Origin: Candidatus Limnocylindrales bacterium
GTDB taxonomy: Bacteria; Moduliflexota; Moduliflexia; Moduliflexales; JAUQPW01
Length of the DNA stretch: 64,000 nt
NCBI GenBank assembly: GCA_035559535.1
Contig: DATMBG010000058.1
Location: forward strand, 269,495-333,494
Direction: 5' to 3'
Below are positions 31,974-41,262 of the stretch, in pieces. Numbering within the stretch: the stretch's first letter is position 1; every line of letters begins with the position of its first letter. The notes beneath the pieces are model-generated. The model ran no database searches and was not told the DNA's origin. It saw only the letters and a list, made by a program, of their open reading frames with translations. The position numbers were made by a program, and so were the translations under genes.

Positions 31974-34034
31974 ATGGTGGATAGCATAATATCCCTAATC
32001 AGAGAGAAACAGGATCTGCGTCGGTTTAAGGAGCAGAATTGGGAGGGAAGTTATGCAGAGTATTTAGAGATTGTGCGGCGAAATCCAAAAGTGGCCAGAT
32101 CTGCGTTCCAGAGGATTTACGACATGATCCTTTCTTATGGGGTTGAGGAGTACACGGAACATAAAGAGAAGCTGATACGATATAAATTCTTCAGTGATCC
32201 TCAGTTTGCTGGAGAAGACGCCATTTATGGCCTCGATCGCACCCTCATGAAGTTAGTCAACGTCTTTAAATCCGCTTCTCGGAGATATGGTACAGAAAAA
32301 CGGGTTATTCTCCTTCATGGTCCTGTGGGAAGTTCAAAAAGCACCATTGCCCGTCTTTTAAAACGGGGTCTGGAGGAGTACTCTAAGACCGATGAGGGTG
32401 CTTTGTATTCTTTTGGTTGGAAGCAGACGGAGAAAACCGGGTTAGAGACCTCGGATGGTAAGCCTTCTGTTGTTAAATGTCCCATGCATGAGGAGCCGCT
32501 CCATTTAATACCCCCGAACTTCCGATCCATTGTCTTGGAGGAGATTAATCGAACCCTTCCGGAAGAGGAGAAGATCGTCATAGAGGGTAATTTATGTCCT
32601 TTTTGTAGATATATGTATAAGGAGTCCTTGAAGAAATACGGTGGAGACTGGACGCGGGTCATGGAGGATGTGGTGGTTTATCGTCTTATCCTTTCAGAGG
32701 AGGATCGCATTGGAATCGGGACTTTCCAGCCCAAGGATGAAAAAAATCAAGACTCTACAGAACTCACCGGGGATATTAACTATCGTAAAATCGCCGAGTA
32801 TGGTTCTGATTCAGACCCTCGGGCCTTTAATTTTGATGGGGAATTTAACATTGCCAACCGGGGAATCGTTGAGTTCATTGAAGTCCTTAAATTGGATGTG
32901 GCTTTTCTATACGATCTGCTAGGAGCTTCTCAAGAACATAAAATTAAACCGAAAAAGTTTGCCCAAACGGATATCGATGAGGTAATCATCGGTCACACCA
33001 ACGAACCGGAGTATAAAAAACTTCAAAATAACGAATTTATGGAGGCCTTGAGGGATCGGACGGTTAAAATCGACGTTCCTTATATTACCAAGTTGAGTGA
33101 TGAGATTAAAATCTATGAGAAATATTACAATCCCTCAAAGATTAAAGGGAAACATATTGCCCCTCATACCATCGAGATGGCCGCTATGTGGGCAGTACTG
33201 ACCAGATTGGAAGAGCCTAAAAAAGCCCAGTTGAGCCTCATGCAAAAACTGAAGCTTTACAATGGAAAAACTCTTCCCGGCTTTACTGAAGATAACATTA
33301 AAGAGCTGCAAAAAGAAGCTCCCCGGGAAGGTATGGAGGGGATCTCTCCCCGGTACATTCAGGATAAAATTTCCAATGCGCTGGTCAGCGATGAAGGAGC
33401 CGGTTGTGTGAATCCCTTTATGGTCATGAACGAACTGGAAAATGGACTGGAACATCATGCACTCATTACGAGCCCGGAACTCCGGAAACGATATAAAGAA
33501 CTGCTGGCTCTGGTAAGAGAGGAGTATGAAGACATCACGAAAAATGAAGTCCAGCGGGCCATCTCAGCCGACGAAGAAGCACTCACCAGACTTTGTGCCA
33601 ACTATATCGATAACATCAAGGCGTATACCCAACGGGAAAAGGTTAAGAATAAATATACCGGTCAGTACGAGCCTCCCGATGAACGGCTCATGCGCTCCAT
33701 TGAGGAGAAGATTGATATTCCGGAAAGCCGTAAGGATGATTTCCGGCGGGAGATCATGAATTATATTGGAGCTCTGGCTGTGGATGGAAAAAAATTTGAT
33801 TATAAAACCAATGAGCGCCTGCAAAAAGCTCTGGAACTTAAGCTCTTTGAAGATCAAAAGGATTCCATCAAACTGACCAGCCTGGTCTCCAGTGTCGTCG
33901 ATAAGGAAACCCAAGAAAAAATCGATGTGGTTAAAAATCGACTGATCAAAAATTACGGCTACTGTGAGATCTGTGCTACCGATGTTCTGAACTACGTGGC
34001 CAGTATTTTTGCCCGGGGCGATACCAAGCGATGA
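31974..34034 (+). CDS. prkA: PrkA-family serine protein kinase (YeaG)
   Basis: A 686-residue protein of the PrkA/YeaG family: an N-terminal AAA-like domain with Walker A GPVGSSKS (116-123), a conserved cysteine-containing segment ([14 protein letters not shown] ... LCPFCRYM) and a C-terminal kinase-like region. Length and the start motif [20 protein letters not shown] are as in the family. In E. coli and Bacillus, PrkA works in stationary-phase, nitrogen-starvation or sporulation responses; recent work on Bacillus suggests protease activity instead of kinase activity for some members. It is first of a PrkA-DUF444-SpoVR trio. GAGGTGA precedes the ATG. Confidence 0.95.
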   Translation: MVDSIISLIREKQDLRRFKEQNWEGSYAEYLEIVRRNPKVARSAFQRIYDMILSYGVEEYTEHKEKLIRYKFFSDPQFAGEDAIYGLDRTLMKLVNVFKSASRRYGTEKRVILLHGPVGSSKSTIARLLKRGLEEYSKTDEGALYSFGWKQTEKTGLETSDGKPSVVKCPMHEEPLHLIPPNFRSIVLEEINRTLPEEEKIVIEGNLCPFCRYMYKESLKKYGGDWTRVMEDVVVYRLILSEEDRIGIGTFQPKDEKNQDSTELTGDINYRKIAEYGSDSDPRAFNFDGEFNIANRGIVEFIEVLKLDVAFLYDLLGASQEHKIKPKKFAQTDIDEVIIGHTNEPEYKKLQNNEFMEALRDRTVKIDVPYITKLSDEIKIYEKYYNPSKIKGKHIAPHTIEMAAMWAVLTRLEEPKKAQLSLMQKLKLYNGKTLPGFTEDNIKELQKEAPREGMEGISPRYIQDKISNALVSDEGAGCVNPFMVMNELENGLEHHALITSPELRKRYKELLALVREEYEDITKNEVQRAISADEEALTRLCANYIDNIKAYTQREKVKNKYTGQYEPPDERLMRSIEEKIDIPESRKDDFRREIMNYIGALAVDGKKFDYKTNERLQKALELKLFEDQKDSIKLTSLVSSVVDKETQEKIDVVKNRLIKNYGYCEICATDVLNYVASIFARGDTKR

Positions 34035-34059
34035 GATAAACCCAGAGGATCCAAAGTGC

Positions 34060-34137
34060 TTTATGTTTTAAGGGTTCTGAAGGGTCCAGTCCTTAGGCCC
34101 TTCAGGCCCTTAAAAACTTTAGGCCCTTAAAAGATCC
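34060..34137. repeat. GGCCCTT-type repeat hairpin between prkA and the DUF444 gene
   Basis: TTAAGGG and GAAGGG words (about 34067-34085) face repeated TTAGGCCCTTCAGGCCCTTAA words (34096-34130) of seven to ten bases. The arms can pair imperfectly. It fills the gap between two genes of the same operon. Confidence 0.5.
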
Positions 34138-34155
34138 TTCAGTCTGTTTTAAGTT

Positions 34156-35256
34156 ATGTCTAGCAAAATTGAAAGAGACCACGCACGATTTAATCAGATT
34201 ATTCGAGGTAAGATCAAGAAGGAACTACGCCGATATATGACGCGTGGAGAACTGATCGGGAAGAAGGGAAAAGATCTGGTTAGTATTCCGATTCCTCAAG
34301 TGGAGATTCCCCATTTTGAATTTGAAACCCGAAAACTCGGGGGGGTAGGTCAAGGAGAGGGTGAGCCTGGAACCCCTATTGGTCGAGGAGATGCCGAACC
34401 CGGGCAAGGTGCCGGAGAAACTCCCGGGGATCACATTCTGGAAGTTGATCTTTCCCTGGAGGAATTGGCTAAAATCTTGGGTGAAGAGCTGGAACTGCCC
34501 CGGATAGAGCCCCGAGGTAAGAAGAACATTGTTAACGAAAAAGAAAGATATACCGGCATCCGTCAGGTTGGACCTGAAAGTCTTCGTCACTTCAAAAGAA
34601 CCTATAAGGCGGCTCTCAGACGTCAACTGGCCACAGGAACGTATGATCCCAATCACCCCCTTGTGATTCCCATTCAAGAAGATAAACGCTACCGTTCCTG
34701 GAAATTGACCAAGGAACCAGAAAGCAATGCCATTATTTTTTATATTATGGATGTATCGGGTTCTATGGGTGATGAACAGAAGGAAATTGTTCGTATAGAA
34801 TCCTTCTGGATCGATACCTGGTTACGTTCTCAGTATAAAGGGATTGAATCCCGTTACATTATCCATGATGCGGTAGCCAGAGAAGTCGATAGCCACACCT
34901 TTTATCATACCCGGGAAAGTGGAGGAACCATCATCTCCTCTGCCTATGAGTTATGTAACCGACTCATCGAGGCACATTATAATCCCTCCGAATGGAATAT
35001 ATATATTTTCCATTTTTCCGATGGGGATAACTGGTATGGGGATACCGATAAGTGTCTTTCGATTCTTGAAAATCACCTGCTCCCCAAAGTTAATCTCTTC
35101 TGTTACGGACAGGTCCGAAGTTTTTATGGAAGCGGTCAATTTAAAGGTGAGATCGATGAGTACTTTGGAGATACGGAGAATGTAGTAACTTCGGAAATTA
35201 ACAGTAAGGAAGGGATTTACGATTCCATTAAGGAATTTCTCGGAAAAGGGAAATAG
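34156..35256 (+). CDS. DUF444 protein (YeaH/YhbH family, VWA-like)
   Basis: A 366-residue cytosolic protein of the YeaH/YhbH family. The N-terminus [18 protein letters not shown] is family-typical, a glycine-rich linker (residues 70-90) follows, and a von Willebrand A-like fold carries the MIDAS motif DVSGS from Asp199. In E. coli it is the partner of YeaG (PrkA), and the pair is co-expressed under nitrogen starvation. Here it is second in the same order (prkA, DUF444, spoVR) as in many proteobacteria. It likely forms a complex with or regulates PrkA, but its biochemical role is unknown. Confidence 0.93.
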   Translation: MSSKIERDHARFNQIIRGKIKKELRRYMTRGELIGKKGKDLVSIPIPQVEIPHFEFETRKLGGVGQGEGEPGTPIGRGDAEPGQGAGETPGDHILEVDLSLEELAKILGEELELPRIEPRGKKNIVNEKERYTGIRQVGPESLRHFKRTYKAALRRQLATGTYDPNHPLVIPIQEDKRYRSWKLTKEPESNAIIFYIMDVSGSMGDEQKEIVRIESFWIDTWLRSQYKGIESRYIIHDAVAREVDSHTFYHTRESGGTIISSAYELCNRLIEAHYNPSEWNIYIFHFSDGDNWYGDTDKCLSILENHLLPKVNLFCYGQVRSFYGSGQFKGEIDEYFGDTENVVTSEINSKEGIYDSIKEFLGKGK

Positions 35257-35348
35257 AAGCGACACAGAGACACGGTGACAGGGGGAGGCGGCCTTTTTCC
35301 CCTCATCGTTGTATCTCCGTGTTGCTCTCTCTTAGCAGTACCGGTTTT
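35257..35348. repeat. ACACGGAGACACGG-type words before spoVR
   Basis: GACACAGAGACACGGTGACAGGGGGA (plus strand) faces CCCCTCATCGTTGTATCTCCGTGTTGC, an imperfect inverted repeat of heptad-like words. It runs up to the SpoVR start and makes the ORF appear ten codons longer than it is. Confidence 0.45.
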
Positions 35349-36833
35349 ATGAGTCTTACCCCTGAGTTAGAAGCTATCCGTAAAGAGGTCGAGGGCTACG
35401 CCCGGGAGTACGGTTTGGATTTCTTTGAGGTAATCTTTGAGATCCTGGATTTTGACAAGCTCAATGAAGTAGCCAGTTATATGGGCTTTCCAACCCGATA
35501 TCCCCACTGGCGGTTCGGTATGGAGTATGAACAACTCCAGAAAAGCTATACCTATGGCCTTCAGAAGATCTACGAAATGGTCATTAACAATGATCCTTCC
35601 TATGCCTATTTGCTCAAGTGCAATAACGATGTGGATCAAAAACTGGTTATGGCCCACGTATACGGTCATGTAGACTTTTTTAAAAATAATATCTGGTTTT
35701 CACAAACCAATCGAAAAATGATGGATGGCATGGCCAATCATGGAGCCCGAATTCGTCGCTATATTGATAAGTATGGGGAGGAAAAAGTCGAGCGTTTCCT
35801 GGATTGCTGCCTGTCTCTGGAGAATTTGATAGATCCCCATTCCCCCTTTATTAAACGCCAGGATGAAAAGCCCCGGTTTAATTTTCAAGAAGAAGAAGAG
35901 GAGAAGACCGTCAAAAAACTCAAAGTTGAAAGACCTTACATGGATAGCTACATCAATCCGTCAGATTTTTTGGAAAGTCAGAAAAAGAAGTTAGAACAGG
36001 AAGCCGAAAAAAAACAAAAATTCCCGGAGAATCCCGAGCGGGATGTTCTCTTGTTCCTCATTAACCATGCCCCTCTGGAAAACTGGCAACTTGACATTTT
36101 GTCCATTATTCGAGATGAAGCCTATTATTTCGCTCCCCAAGCCCAGACAAAGATAATGAACGAAGGATGGGCCTCCTACTGGCATTCTAAAATTATGACC
36201 CAGAAATGCCTGAAGGATTCTGAAGTGATTGATTATGCCGATCATCACTCTGGAACCCTCAGTACCCGACCTGGGCGGATTAATCCTTATAAGCTCGGTA
36301 TAGAATTGTTTCGGGATATCGAAGATCGGTGGAATAAGGGAAAATTCGGTAAGGAATATGAGGAATGTGATGATCTGGAGAAAAAGAAAAATTGGGATAA
36401 AAAGTTGGGTCTGGGGCTGCAAAAAATCTTCGAGGTTCGGAAAATTTATAACGATGTGATGTTTATCGATGCCTTTTTAACGGAGGAGTTTTGCCGGGAA
36501 CAGAAACTTTTTACTTATAGATATAATGAACAGACCCAGATGTATGAAATTGCCGATCGAGATTTCAAAAAAATAAAGGCTTCCTTACTCTTCAGTCTGA
36601 CCAATTTCGGTCAGCCTTTTATTTATATTACCGATGCCAATTATGGGAATCGAGGTGAACTTTACCTCCAACATCGCTACGAAGGGGTTGAACTTCGGAT
36701 TGACTATGCCAAGGATACCCTTCAAAACCTTTATACCCTGTGGAAACGCCCCGTTCATCTGGAGACTGTGGTCAATGACAAAGGAATTCTCTTTACGTTT
36801 GATGGGAAAAGTCATGAGGAGAGACGAATTTAA
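35349..36833 (+). CDS. spoVR: SpoVR family protein
   Basis: A 494-residue SpoVR/YcgB protein. The start was set at ATG 35349 (MSLTPELEAIRKEVEGYAREYGLDFFEV), since the ten upstream codons derive from repeat words. Conserved segments GMEYEQLQKSYTYGLQKIYEMVINNDPSYAYLLK, HVYGHVDFFKNN, NEGWASYWH and HSGTLSTRPGRINPYKLG are unmistakable. In Bacillus it takes part in cortex formation; in Gram-negatives it travels with PrkA and DUF444 and its function is undefined. The histidine and glutamate-rich motifs suggest a metal site. The next gene starts 14 bp after its stop. Confidence 0.95.
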   Translation: MSLTPELEAIRKEVEGYAREYGLDFFEVIFEILDFDKLNEVASYMGFPTRYPHWRFGMEYEQLQKSYTYGLQKIYEMVINNDPSYAYLLKCNNDVDQKLVMAHVYGHVDFFKNNIWFSQTNRKMMDGMANHGARIRRYIDKYGEEKVERFLDCCLSLENLIDPHSPFIKRQDEKPRFNFQEEEEEKTVKKLKVERPYMDSYINPSDFLESQKKKLEQEAEKKQKFPENPERDVLLFLINHAPLENWQLDILSIIRDEAYYFAPQAQTKIMNEGWASYWHSKIMTQKCLKDSEVIDYADHHSGTLSTRPGRINPYKLGIELFRDIEDRWNKGKFGKEYEECDDLEKKKNWDKKLGLGLQKIFEVRKIYNDVMFIDAFLTEEFCREQKLFTYRYNEQTQMYEIADRDFKKIKASLLFSLTNFGQPFIYITDANYGNRGELYLQHRYEGVELRIDYAKDTLQNLYTLWKRPVHLETVVNDKGILFTFDGKSHEERRI

Positions 36834-36847
36834 TTAACGGGGAATCA

Positions 36848-38569
36848 ATGAATGGGGAGTGGGGAATGAGAAAGACAAAACTTCAAACTCTCATCTGGAT
36901 TGCAACGGCCTGTATAGCCTTATTCCTTTCAACCGGTGCGTATATTGCGTATCGTAGCATGGAAGGAGAAATTGCGAATCAATTTAATAAACAACAGGAG
37001 ATGCTGGCCAAGCAGGCGGCTTCCGGAATCGAAGCCCATTTTCAAGAAATTCTCTTTACCCTAAAATTGGGGACTTCCTTGGAAAATGAAGGAATGGGGG
37101 TTAATTCGATTAACCTCAAAACCCTCTATGATCGACTCAACGGAAAAGTGATTAGCCTGGTTCGGGTAGATGAGTCCGGAATCCCAAAGCAAGCCTATCC
37201 TGAGGAAATCCTTGAACAGGTTAAAAACCGAAATTACCACGGAGTAGATTATTTTCGGGTCTGCTGGATTACCGGCCAACCCTACATATCTAAATGGTTA
37301 ACAGATAAAACCCAGCCAAGGAAGATCATCGTAGCCGTTCCGGTTTTTAATCGGGAAGTACGGGATGGTCTTTCGGCTTTCAAAGGGATTCTCCTGGCCG
37401 ATGTAGATCCCAATATTATTATCGATACCTATATTAAACCCATAAAATCCGGTAAGTCGGGATTTGCCTGGCTCATCGATAGTAATGGAACTCTTTTATA
37501 TCATCCCTTTCATCCGGATAGTAAGGATTCGGCAGATCATTCTTATAGTGAGAACGAGGATAGTTGTAGGGAATGTCATCAGTCCTTTGACCTTGAGACC
37601 AAGATGGTGACCGGGGAAGCCGGTCACACCCGGCTAAAGACTCATACCGGTCAGGAATATTTAATTGCCTATTCCCCGGTTCATATCGATGGGGCGATGT
37701 GGGCTGCTATCGGGGTCAATGTTCCTTACTCGGATGTAACCAATTCGGTTCGAAGAAGCTTCATCTGTATTTTCATCCTGGTCATTATGACCGTAGCCAT
37801 TATTATCATCGGAGCCGCAGCCATCATCCGGCTTAACAATAAACGAATCAAGGCCGAGGAAGTCCTTGCATCGGAAAGATTGGTTACCATTGGAAAAATG
37901 GCGGCTCAAGTGGCCCATGAGATTCGTAACCCCCTCAGTTCTATTAGCTTAAACGCCGAACTCCTGGAAGAGGAAATTAATAGTTATGAAGGGGTATCGA
38001 CGGAAGAGGCCAGATCGCTTTTAACGGCAATTATGTCTGAAGTCGATCGATTAGCCTCTATTACAGAGGATTATCTCAAATTTGCCCGGTTACCCAGGCC
38101 GGTCTGGGAAAAGGAAAATATCAACCATATTCTCCTGGACTTACTCAACTTTTCCAAGGAAGAAATTGCAAAACATGGGATTCAGGTTATGACCCAATTT
38201 GATCCTTCGATTCCGGAGATCAAGTTAGATGAAAAACAACTGCGGGAGGCTTTTCTGAATATTTTGAAGAATGCCTTCGAAGCCATGCCCCAGGGCGGTG
38301 AGCTTCAGATTACCACAGCCAGGACGGGTGAGCAAATCGAAGTGATCATCTCGGATACCGGAATCGGCATAGAGGAAAAAAATCTGGAGAAGATCTTTAC
38401 TCCCTTTTTCACAACCAAAGAGGACGGTACCGGACTTGGCCTGGCTTTAACTCAGCAAATTATCCACGAACACGGAGGTACTATCCAGTGTAGAAGTCAG
38501 GTGGGCAAAGGAACAACTTTTGTCCTACAATTTCCTGTGGTGGGTCAACGCGTGAAAATGGATAAGTAA
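36848..38569 (+). CDS. Membrane sensor histidine kinase with CxxCH motif in the periplasmic sensor
   Basis: A 573-residue kinase: TM1 at about 12-30, a periplasmic double-Cache-like domain (about 35-300), TM2 at about 300-325, a dimerisation helix with the phosphorylated His357 in AAQVAHEIRNPLSS, and an ATPase domain with NILKNAFEA, DTGIG and GTGLGLAL. Within the sensor domain CRECH (Cys240 to His244) is a canonical c-type heme attachment motif, suggesting a heme- or redox-sensing kinase; a disulfide or metal role is possible. ATG 36866, preceded by GGGGAG, is an alternative start. Location right after spoVR and before an NtrC-type regulator indicates its partner. Confidence 0.9.
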   Translation: MNGEWGMRKTKLQTLIWIATACIALFLSTGAYIAYRSMEGEIANQFNKQQEMLAKQAASGIEAHFQEILFTLKLGTSLENEGMGVNSINLKTLYDRLNGKVISLVRVDESGIPKQAYPEEILEQVKNRNYHGVDYFRVCWITGQPYISKWLTDKTQPRKIIVAVPVFNREVRDGLSAFKGILLADVDPNIIIDTYIKPIKSGKSGFAWLIDSNGTLLYHPFHPDSKDSADHSYSENEDSCRECHQSFDLETKMVTGEAGHTRLKTHTGQEYLIAYSPVHIDGAMWAAIGVNVPYSDVTNSVRRSFICIFILVIMTVAIIIIGAAAIIRLNNKRIKAEEVLASERLVTIGKMAAQVAHEIRNPLSSISLNAELLEEEINSYEGVSTEEARSLLTAIMSEVDRLASITEDYLKFARLPRPVWEKENINHILLDLLNFSKEEIAKHGIQVMTQFDPSIPEIKLDEKQLREAFLNILKNAFEAMPQGGELQITTARTGEQIEVIISDTGIGIEEKNLEKIFTPFFTTKEDGTGLGLALTQQIIHEHGGTIQCRSQVGKGTTFVLQFPVVGQRVKMDK

Positions 38570-38589
38570 CTAGAATGGATTTTTGTAAC

Positions 38590-38653
38590 CCTACCTCACC
38601 CCCCTTCCCCCTTTCCTGAAGCTTCAGGAAAGGGGGAAGGGGGGTGAGGTAGG
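38590..38653. repeat. 64-bp perfect palindrome
   Basis: CCTACCTCACCCCCCTTCC... (38590-38621) is followed without any spacer by its exact reverse complement (38622-38653), centred on GAAGCTTC. Thirty-two base pairs with no mismatch or loop. It lies between the kinase and regulator genes and might stop transcription, though no T run follows; its CCCTCACCCCC words match the C-rich repeat class elsewhere. Confidence 0.85.
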
Positions 38654-38766
38654 AAGATCTCTTACGCCTTATTCTTCTTTATTTGAAATTTTGGGAAAGG
38701 GGTTAGAAAGAAGGAATTGATTTTTACTTTATCTTTTTTATTCTTTGTTTTTATTCTTTGTTAATT

Positions 38767-40245
38767 ATGGATACCAGCTCAGAATCTACTATTCTTATCG
38801 TAGATGATCATAAGGAAACTCAAGAATCCCTCATAAAGATTCTTCAAAAAGAGGGTTACACCGTACTTGCTGCGGAAAGCGGTGAAATGGCTTTGGATAT
38901 TATCCGAAAACGCCCGGTCCACGTCGTCGTGACCGATTTAAGGATGCCCGGGATGAGTGGAATCGATCTACTCCGGGCCTGTAAGGCCATAGCCCCTGAA
39001 ATAGAGATTGTTTTGATTTCAGGTTATGGGACTATAGAGACGGCTGTAGAGGCTATGAAAGAAGGGGCCTATGATTTTGTGGCTAAGCCTTTCAAAAAGA
39101 TCATGCTGACCAAAACCATCAAGAAGGCTCTTGAAAAACAGTCATTAGCGGCTGAAAATCGTTATCTTAAAGAGCAGATCAAAGACTTGAAGAGTTTGGG
39201 TTCAAGAAAACAAGTTATTGGTACCAGTCTGGCCATGCGTCGGGTTCTGGAGATTGTTTCCCAAGTGGCCTCCAGTTCAGCAACGGTACTCATCCAGGGT
39301 GAGAGTGGGACAGGTAAAGAAGTTATTGCCAATGCCCTTCACTATTACAGTTCTCGAGCCGATAAACCCTTTGTGAAGGTAAGCTGTGCCGCCTTACCTG
39401 AAACTCTATTAGAAGCCGAGCTCTTCGGACACGAGCGGGGTGCCTTTACAGGAGCAATAGCCCGTAGGGAAGGAAGATTCGAAGTCGCCAATGGAGGAAC
39501 CCTATTCCTGGATGAAATTGGCGAGATGAGTATGGCGACCCAGGTTAAACTCCTTCGGGTTCTCCAGGAAGGTGAGTTTGAAAGGCTTGGCTCTTCCAAG
39601 ACTATCAAAGTAGATGTCCGTCTTGTTGCGGCGACGAATGTGGATTTGCTGGAAGCTATCAAACAGAAAAAGTTTCGAGAGGATCTCTATTACCGGTTAA
39701 ATGTAATTACGCTTACCCTTCCTCCTCTTCGGGACCGAAAAGAAGATATTCCCTTACTGGCCGAGCATTTCTTAAATATCTATCGGGAGAAAAATCATAA
39801 ATCTATCAAAGGAATCTCCAAAGAAGCCATGGATATTCTGTTAGCCTATTCCTGGCCTGGGAATGTTCGCGAGCTGGAGAATACCATAGAACGTGCCGTG
39901 GTTCTGGCAAGAACTGATCTAATCACCCTGGAGGAGCTCCCTGAAAATCTTAAACGGTCTGTCGTCTCCCTGGGGGCCGATCCCATTACTCCGGAAGAAC
40001 TCTCTGAAACCCTTAAAGGAGAAAACTTGAACAAGAATTATTTGATCGTTCCTCTGGGAACTCCCTTGGAAGAGATAGAACTTCAGGTAATTCATGAAAC
40101 TCTGCGGCGGGTCAAGGGGGATAAGAACCTGGCGGCCAAACTTTTAGGAATTGCCTCCAGAACCATTTATCGAAAGTTAGGTGAGTTGGAAAAGATGGAC
40201 TCGCCTTCGGAGCATAAAGAAGAGATCATCCTGGATCAGACCTGA
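38767..40245 (+). CDS. NtrC-family sigma-54-dependent response regulator
   Basis: A 492-residue three-domain activator: receiver domain with phospho-acceptor Asp57 in [13 protein letters not shown]+ domain with Walker A GESGTGKE, the sigma-54 contact loop GAFTGA and Walker [12 protein letters not shown], and a C-terminal Fis-type helix-turn-helix ([21 protein letters not shown]). It activates sigma-54 promoters after phosphorylation, almost certainly by the upstream histidine kinase. The start was set at ATG 38767; a TTG at 38758 is possible. A sigma-54 promoter match lies downstream, before the next gene, so that gene is a candidate target. Confidence 0.95.
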   Translation: MDTSSESTILIVDDHKETQESLIKILQKEGYTVLAAESGEMALDIIRKRPVHVVVTDLRMPGMSGIDLLRACKAIAPEIEIVLISGYGTIETAVEAMKEGAYDFVAKPFKKIMLTKTIKKALEKQSLAAENRYLKEQIKDLKSLGSRKQVIGTSLAMRRVLEIVSQVASSSATVLIQGESGTGKEVIANALHYYSSRADKPFVKVSCAALPETLLEAELFGHERGAFTGAIARREGRFEVANGGTLFLDEIGEMSMATQVKLLRVLQEGEFERLGSSKTIKVDVRLVAATNVDLLEAIKQKKFREDLYYRLNVITLTLPPLRDRKEDIPLLAEHFLNIYREKNHKSIKGISKEAMDILLAYSWPGNVRELENTIERAVVLARTDLITLEELPENLKRSVVSLGADPITPEELSETLKGENLNKNYLIVPLGTPLEEIELQVIHETLRRVKGDKNLAAKLLGIASRTIYRKLGELEKMDSPSEHKEEIILDQT

Positions 40246-40361
40246 AACTCAAGATCCTTTAGATCGCTAGACAATATAAAGGGAAGGTAACTCTTTAAGC
40301 TTTCTCAGGCAATGGGGATCCCCACCCTAACCCTCCCTATGGACAGGGTGGTCAATTCGTT

Positions 40362-40392
40362 ACCTGACTTTTGACAAAGTGTCAAGTCAGGT
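40362..40392. promoter_or_regulatory. Inverted repeat, candidate activator (UAS) site
   Basis: ACCTGACTTTTGACA-AAG-TGTCAAGTCAGGT is a near-perfect inverted repeat. Its centre lies about 155 bp upstream of the expected start of the sigma-54 promoter, a normal enhancer distance for NtrC-type activators. Confidence 0.4.
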
Positions 40393-40461
40393 CGGAGAAG
40401 ATGGAAAAAAAGCAAGATTGTAAAAAGACTTTAGAATCAGAAAAGACCGCATTTCATCCAG

Positions 40462-40490
40462 GCTTAAGAGGTTTTTCTCCTCTCTTAAGC
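40462..40490. promoter_or_regulatory. Inverted repeat GCTTAAGAG-N11-CTCTTAAGC
   Basis: A perfect 9-bp inverted repeat ending 16 bp before the -24 element. It could bind a second regulator or, if transcribed from further upstream, form a hairpin. Confidence 0.35.
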
Positions 40491-40506
40491 GGGTAAGTTC
40501 AAGGAA

Positions 40507-40522
40507 TGGCTTGTATCTTGCA
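40507..40522 (+). promoter_or_regulatory. Sigma-54 (-24/-12) promoter
   Basis: TGGCTTGTATCTTGCA has the invariant GG (40508-40509) and GC (40520-40521) separated by exactly 10 bases and the TTGCA -12 box. Transcription would start near 40533, 94 bp before the receiver gene. Proximity to an NtrC-family gene strengthens the call. Confidence 0.65.
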
Positions 40523-40626
40523 CTTTAAAAAATCGTTCTCACTATATTACCGGTAAAACAAGACCTCTCCCAAATAGCATCAAAGGAAAGGTTTCACTGT
40601 CAGCTTAACCTAAAGATTTCAAATTT

Positions 40627-41058
40627 ATGCTCCAACATTCAACACCTTGCATCTTAGTGGTAGATGATGATAAAGAAATTCGCTGCGCACTAACCCGAAT
40701 CTTCTCGAAGGAAGGCTACCAGGTAGCTGCAGCAGCCAGTGGAGAAGAAGCCCTTGCGCTTTTTCAAAAAAATAAATTTAACCTGGTCATTACGGATTTA
40801 CGCATGCCCGGCATAGGGGGTTTAGAACTCCTGAAGAAAATCAAAACAGACAAGCCTGAAACGGTGGTAATCATCCTGACCGCTTTTTGCGATGAGATTA
40901 CCTATACCGATATGAAAGCCCTCGGAGTCTATACCTACCTCTGTAAGCCCATCAAAAAAAATGAAATGCTGACGGCAGTCAAAAAGGCCCTCTTACCTAC
41001 CCCGGGTTACAATCAACCCTATTCCATCGTGTTTCCTCAACCGTCCCCTAGTCCCTAG
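40627..41058 (+). CDS. Single-domain response regulator (receiver only)
   Basis: A 143-residue receiver domain: acidic pocket DDD (13-15), phospho-acceptor Asp57 in LVITDLRMPG, the Thr of IILTAF and the Lys of YLCKPIKK. There is no output domain; about 20 residues of proline-rich tail follow. Such proteins act through protein contacts or phosphorelay. Its receiver is a close relative of that of the preceding NtrC-type protein, and its gene is behind a sigma-54 promoter, so it may be both a target of that regulator and a competitor for the kinase. Confidence 0.92.
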   Translation: MLQHSTPCILVVDDDKEIRCALTRIFSKEGYQVAAAASGEEALALFQKNKFNLVITDLRMPGIGGLELLKKIKTDKPETVVIILTAFCDEITYTDMKALGVYTYLCKPIKKNEMLTAVKKALLPTPGYNQPYSIVFPQPSPSP

Positions 41059-41262
41059 TTTTTAGTTTTTTTCCTTTAAGTTAAAAATTCCCTTGATTAA
41101 ATTTTCTATTCTCAATACATATACCTCAAATTCCGTTTCCAGATTTTGTTATGGATGAGAAGGTTATTCTGCTAAAGCAGGCGAGACGCCTGCGTTCCTA
41201 AGCTGCGTTAGATTTTGTTATCGATTGGATGGTCATTACCGTATGAAGGAGGTAAAGCTGTT

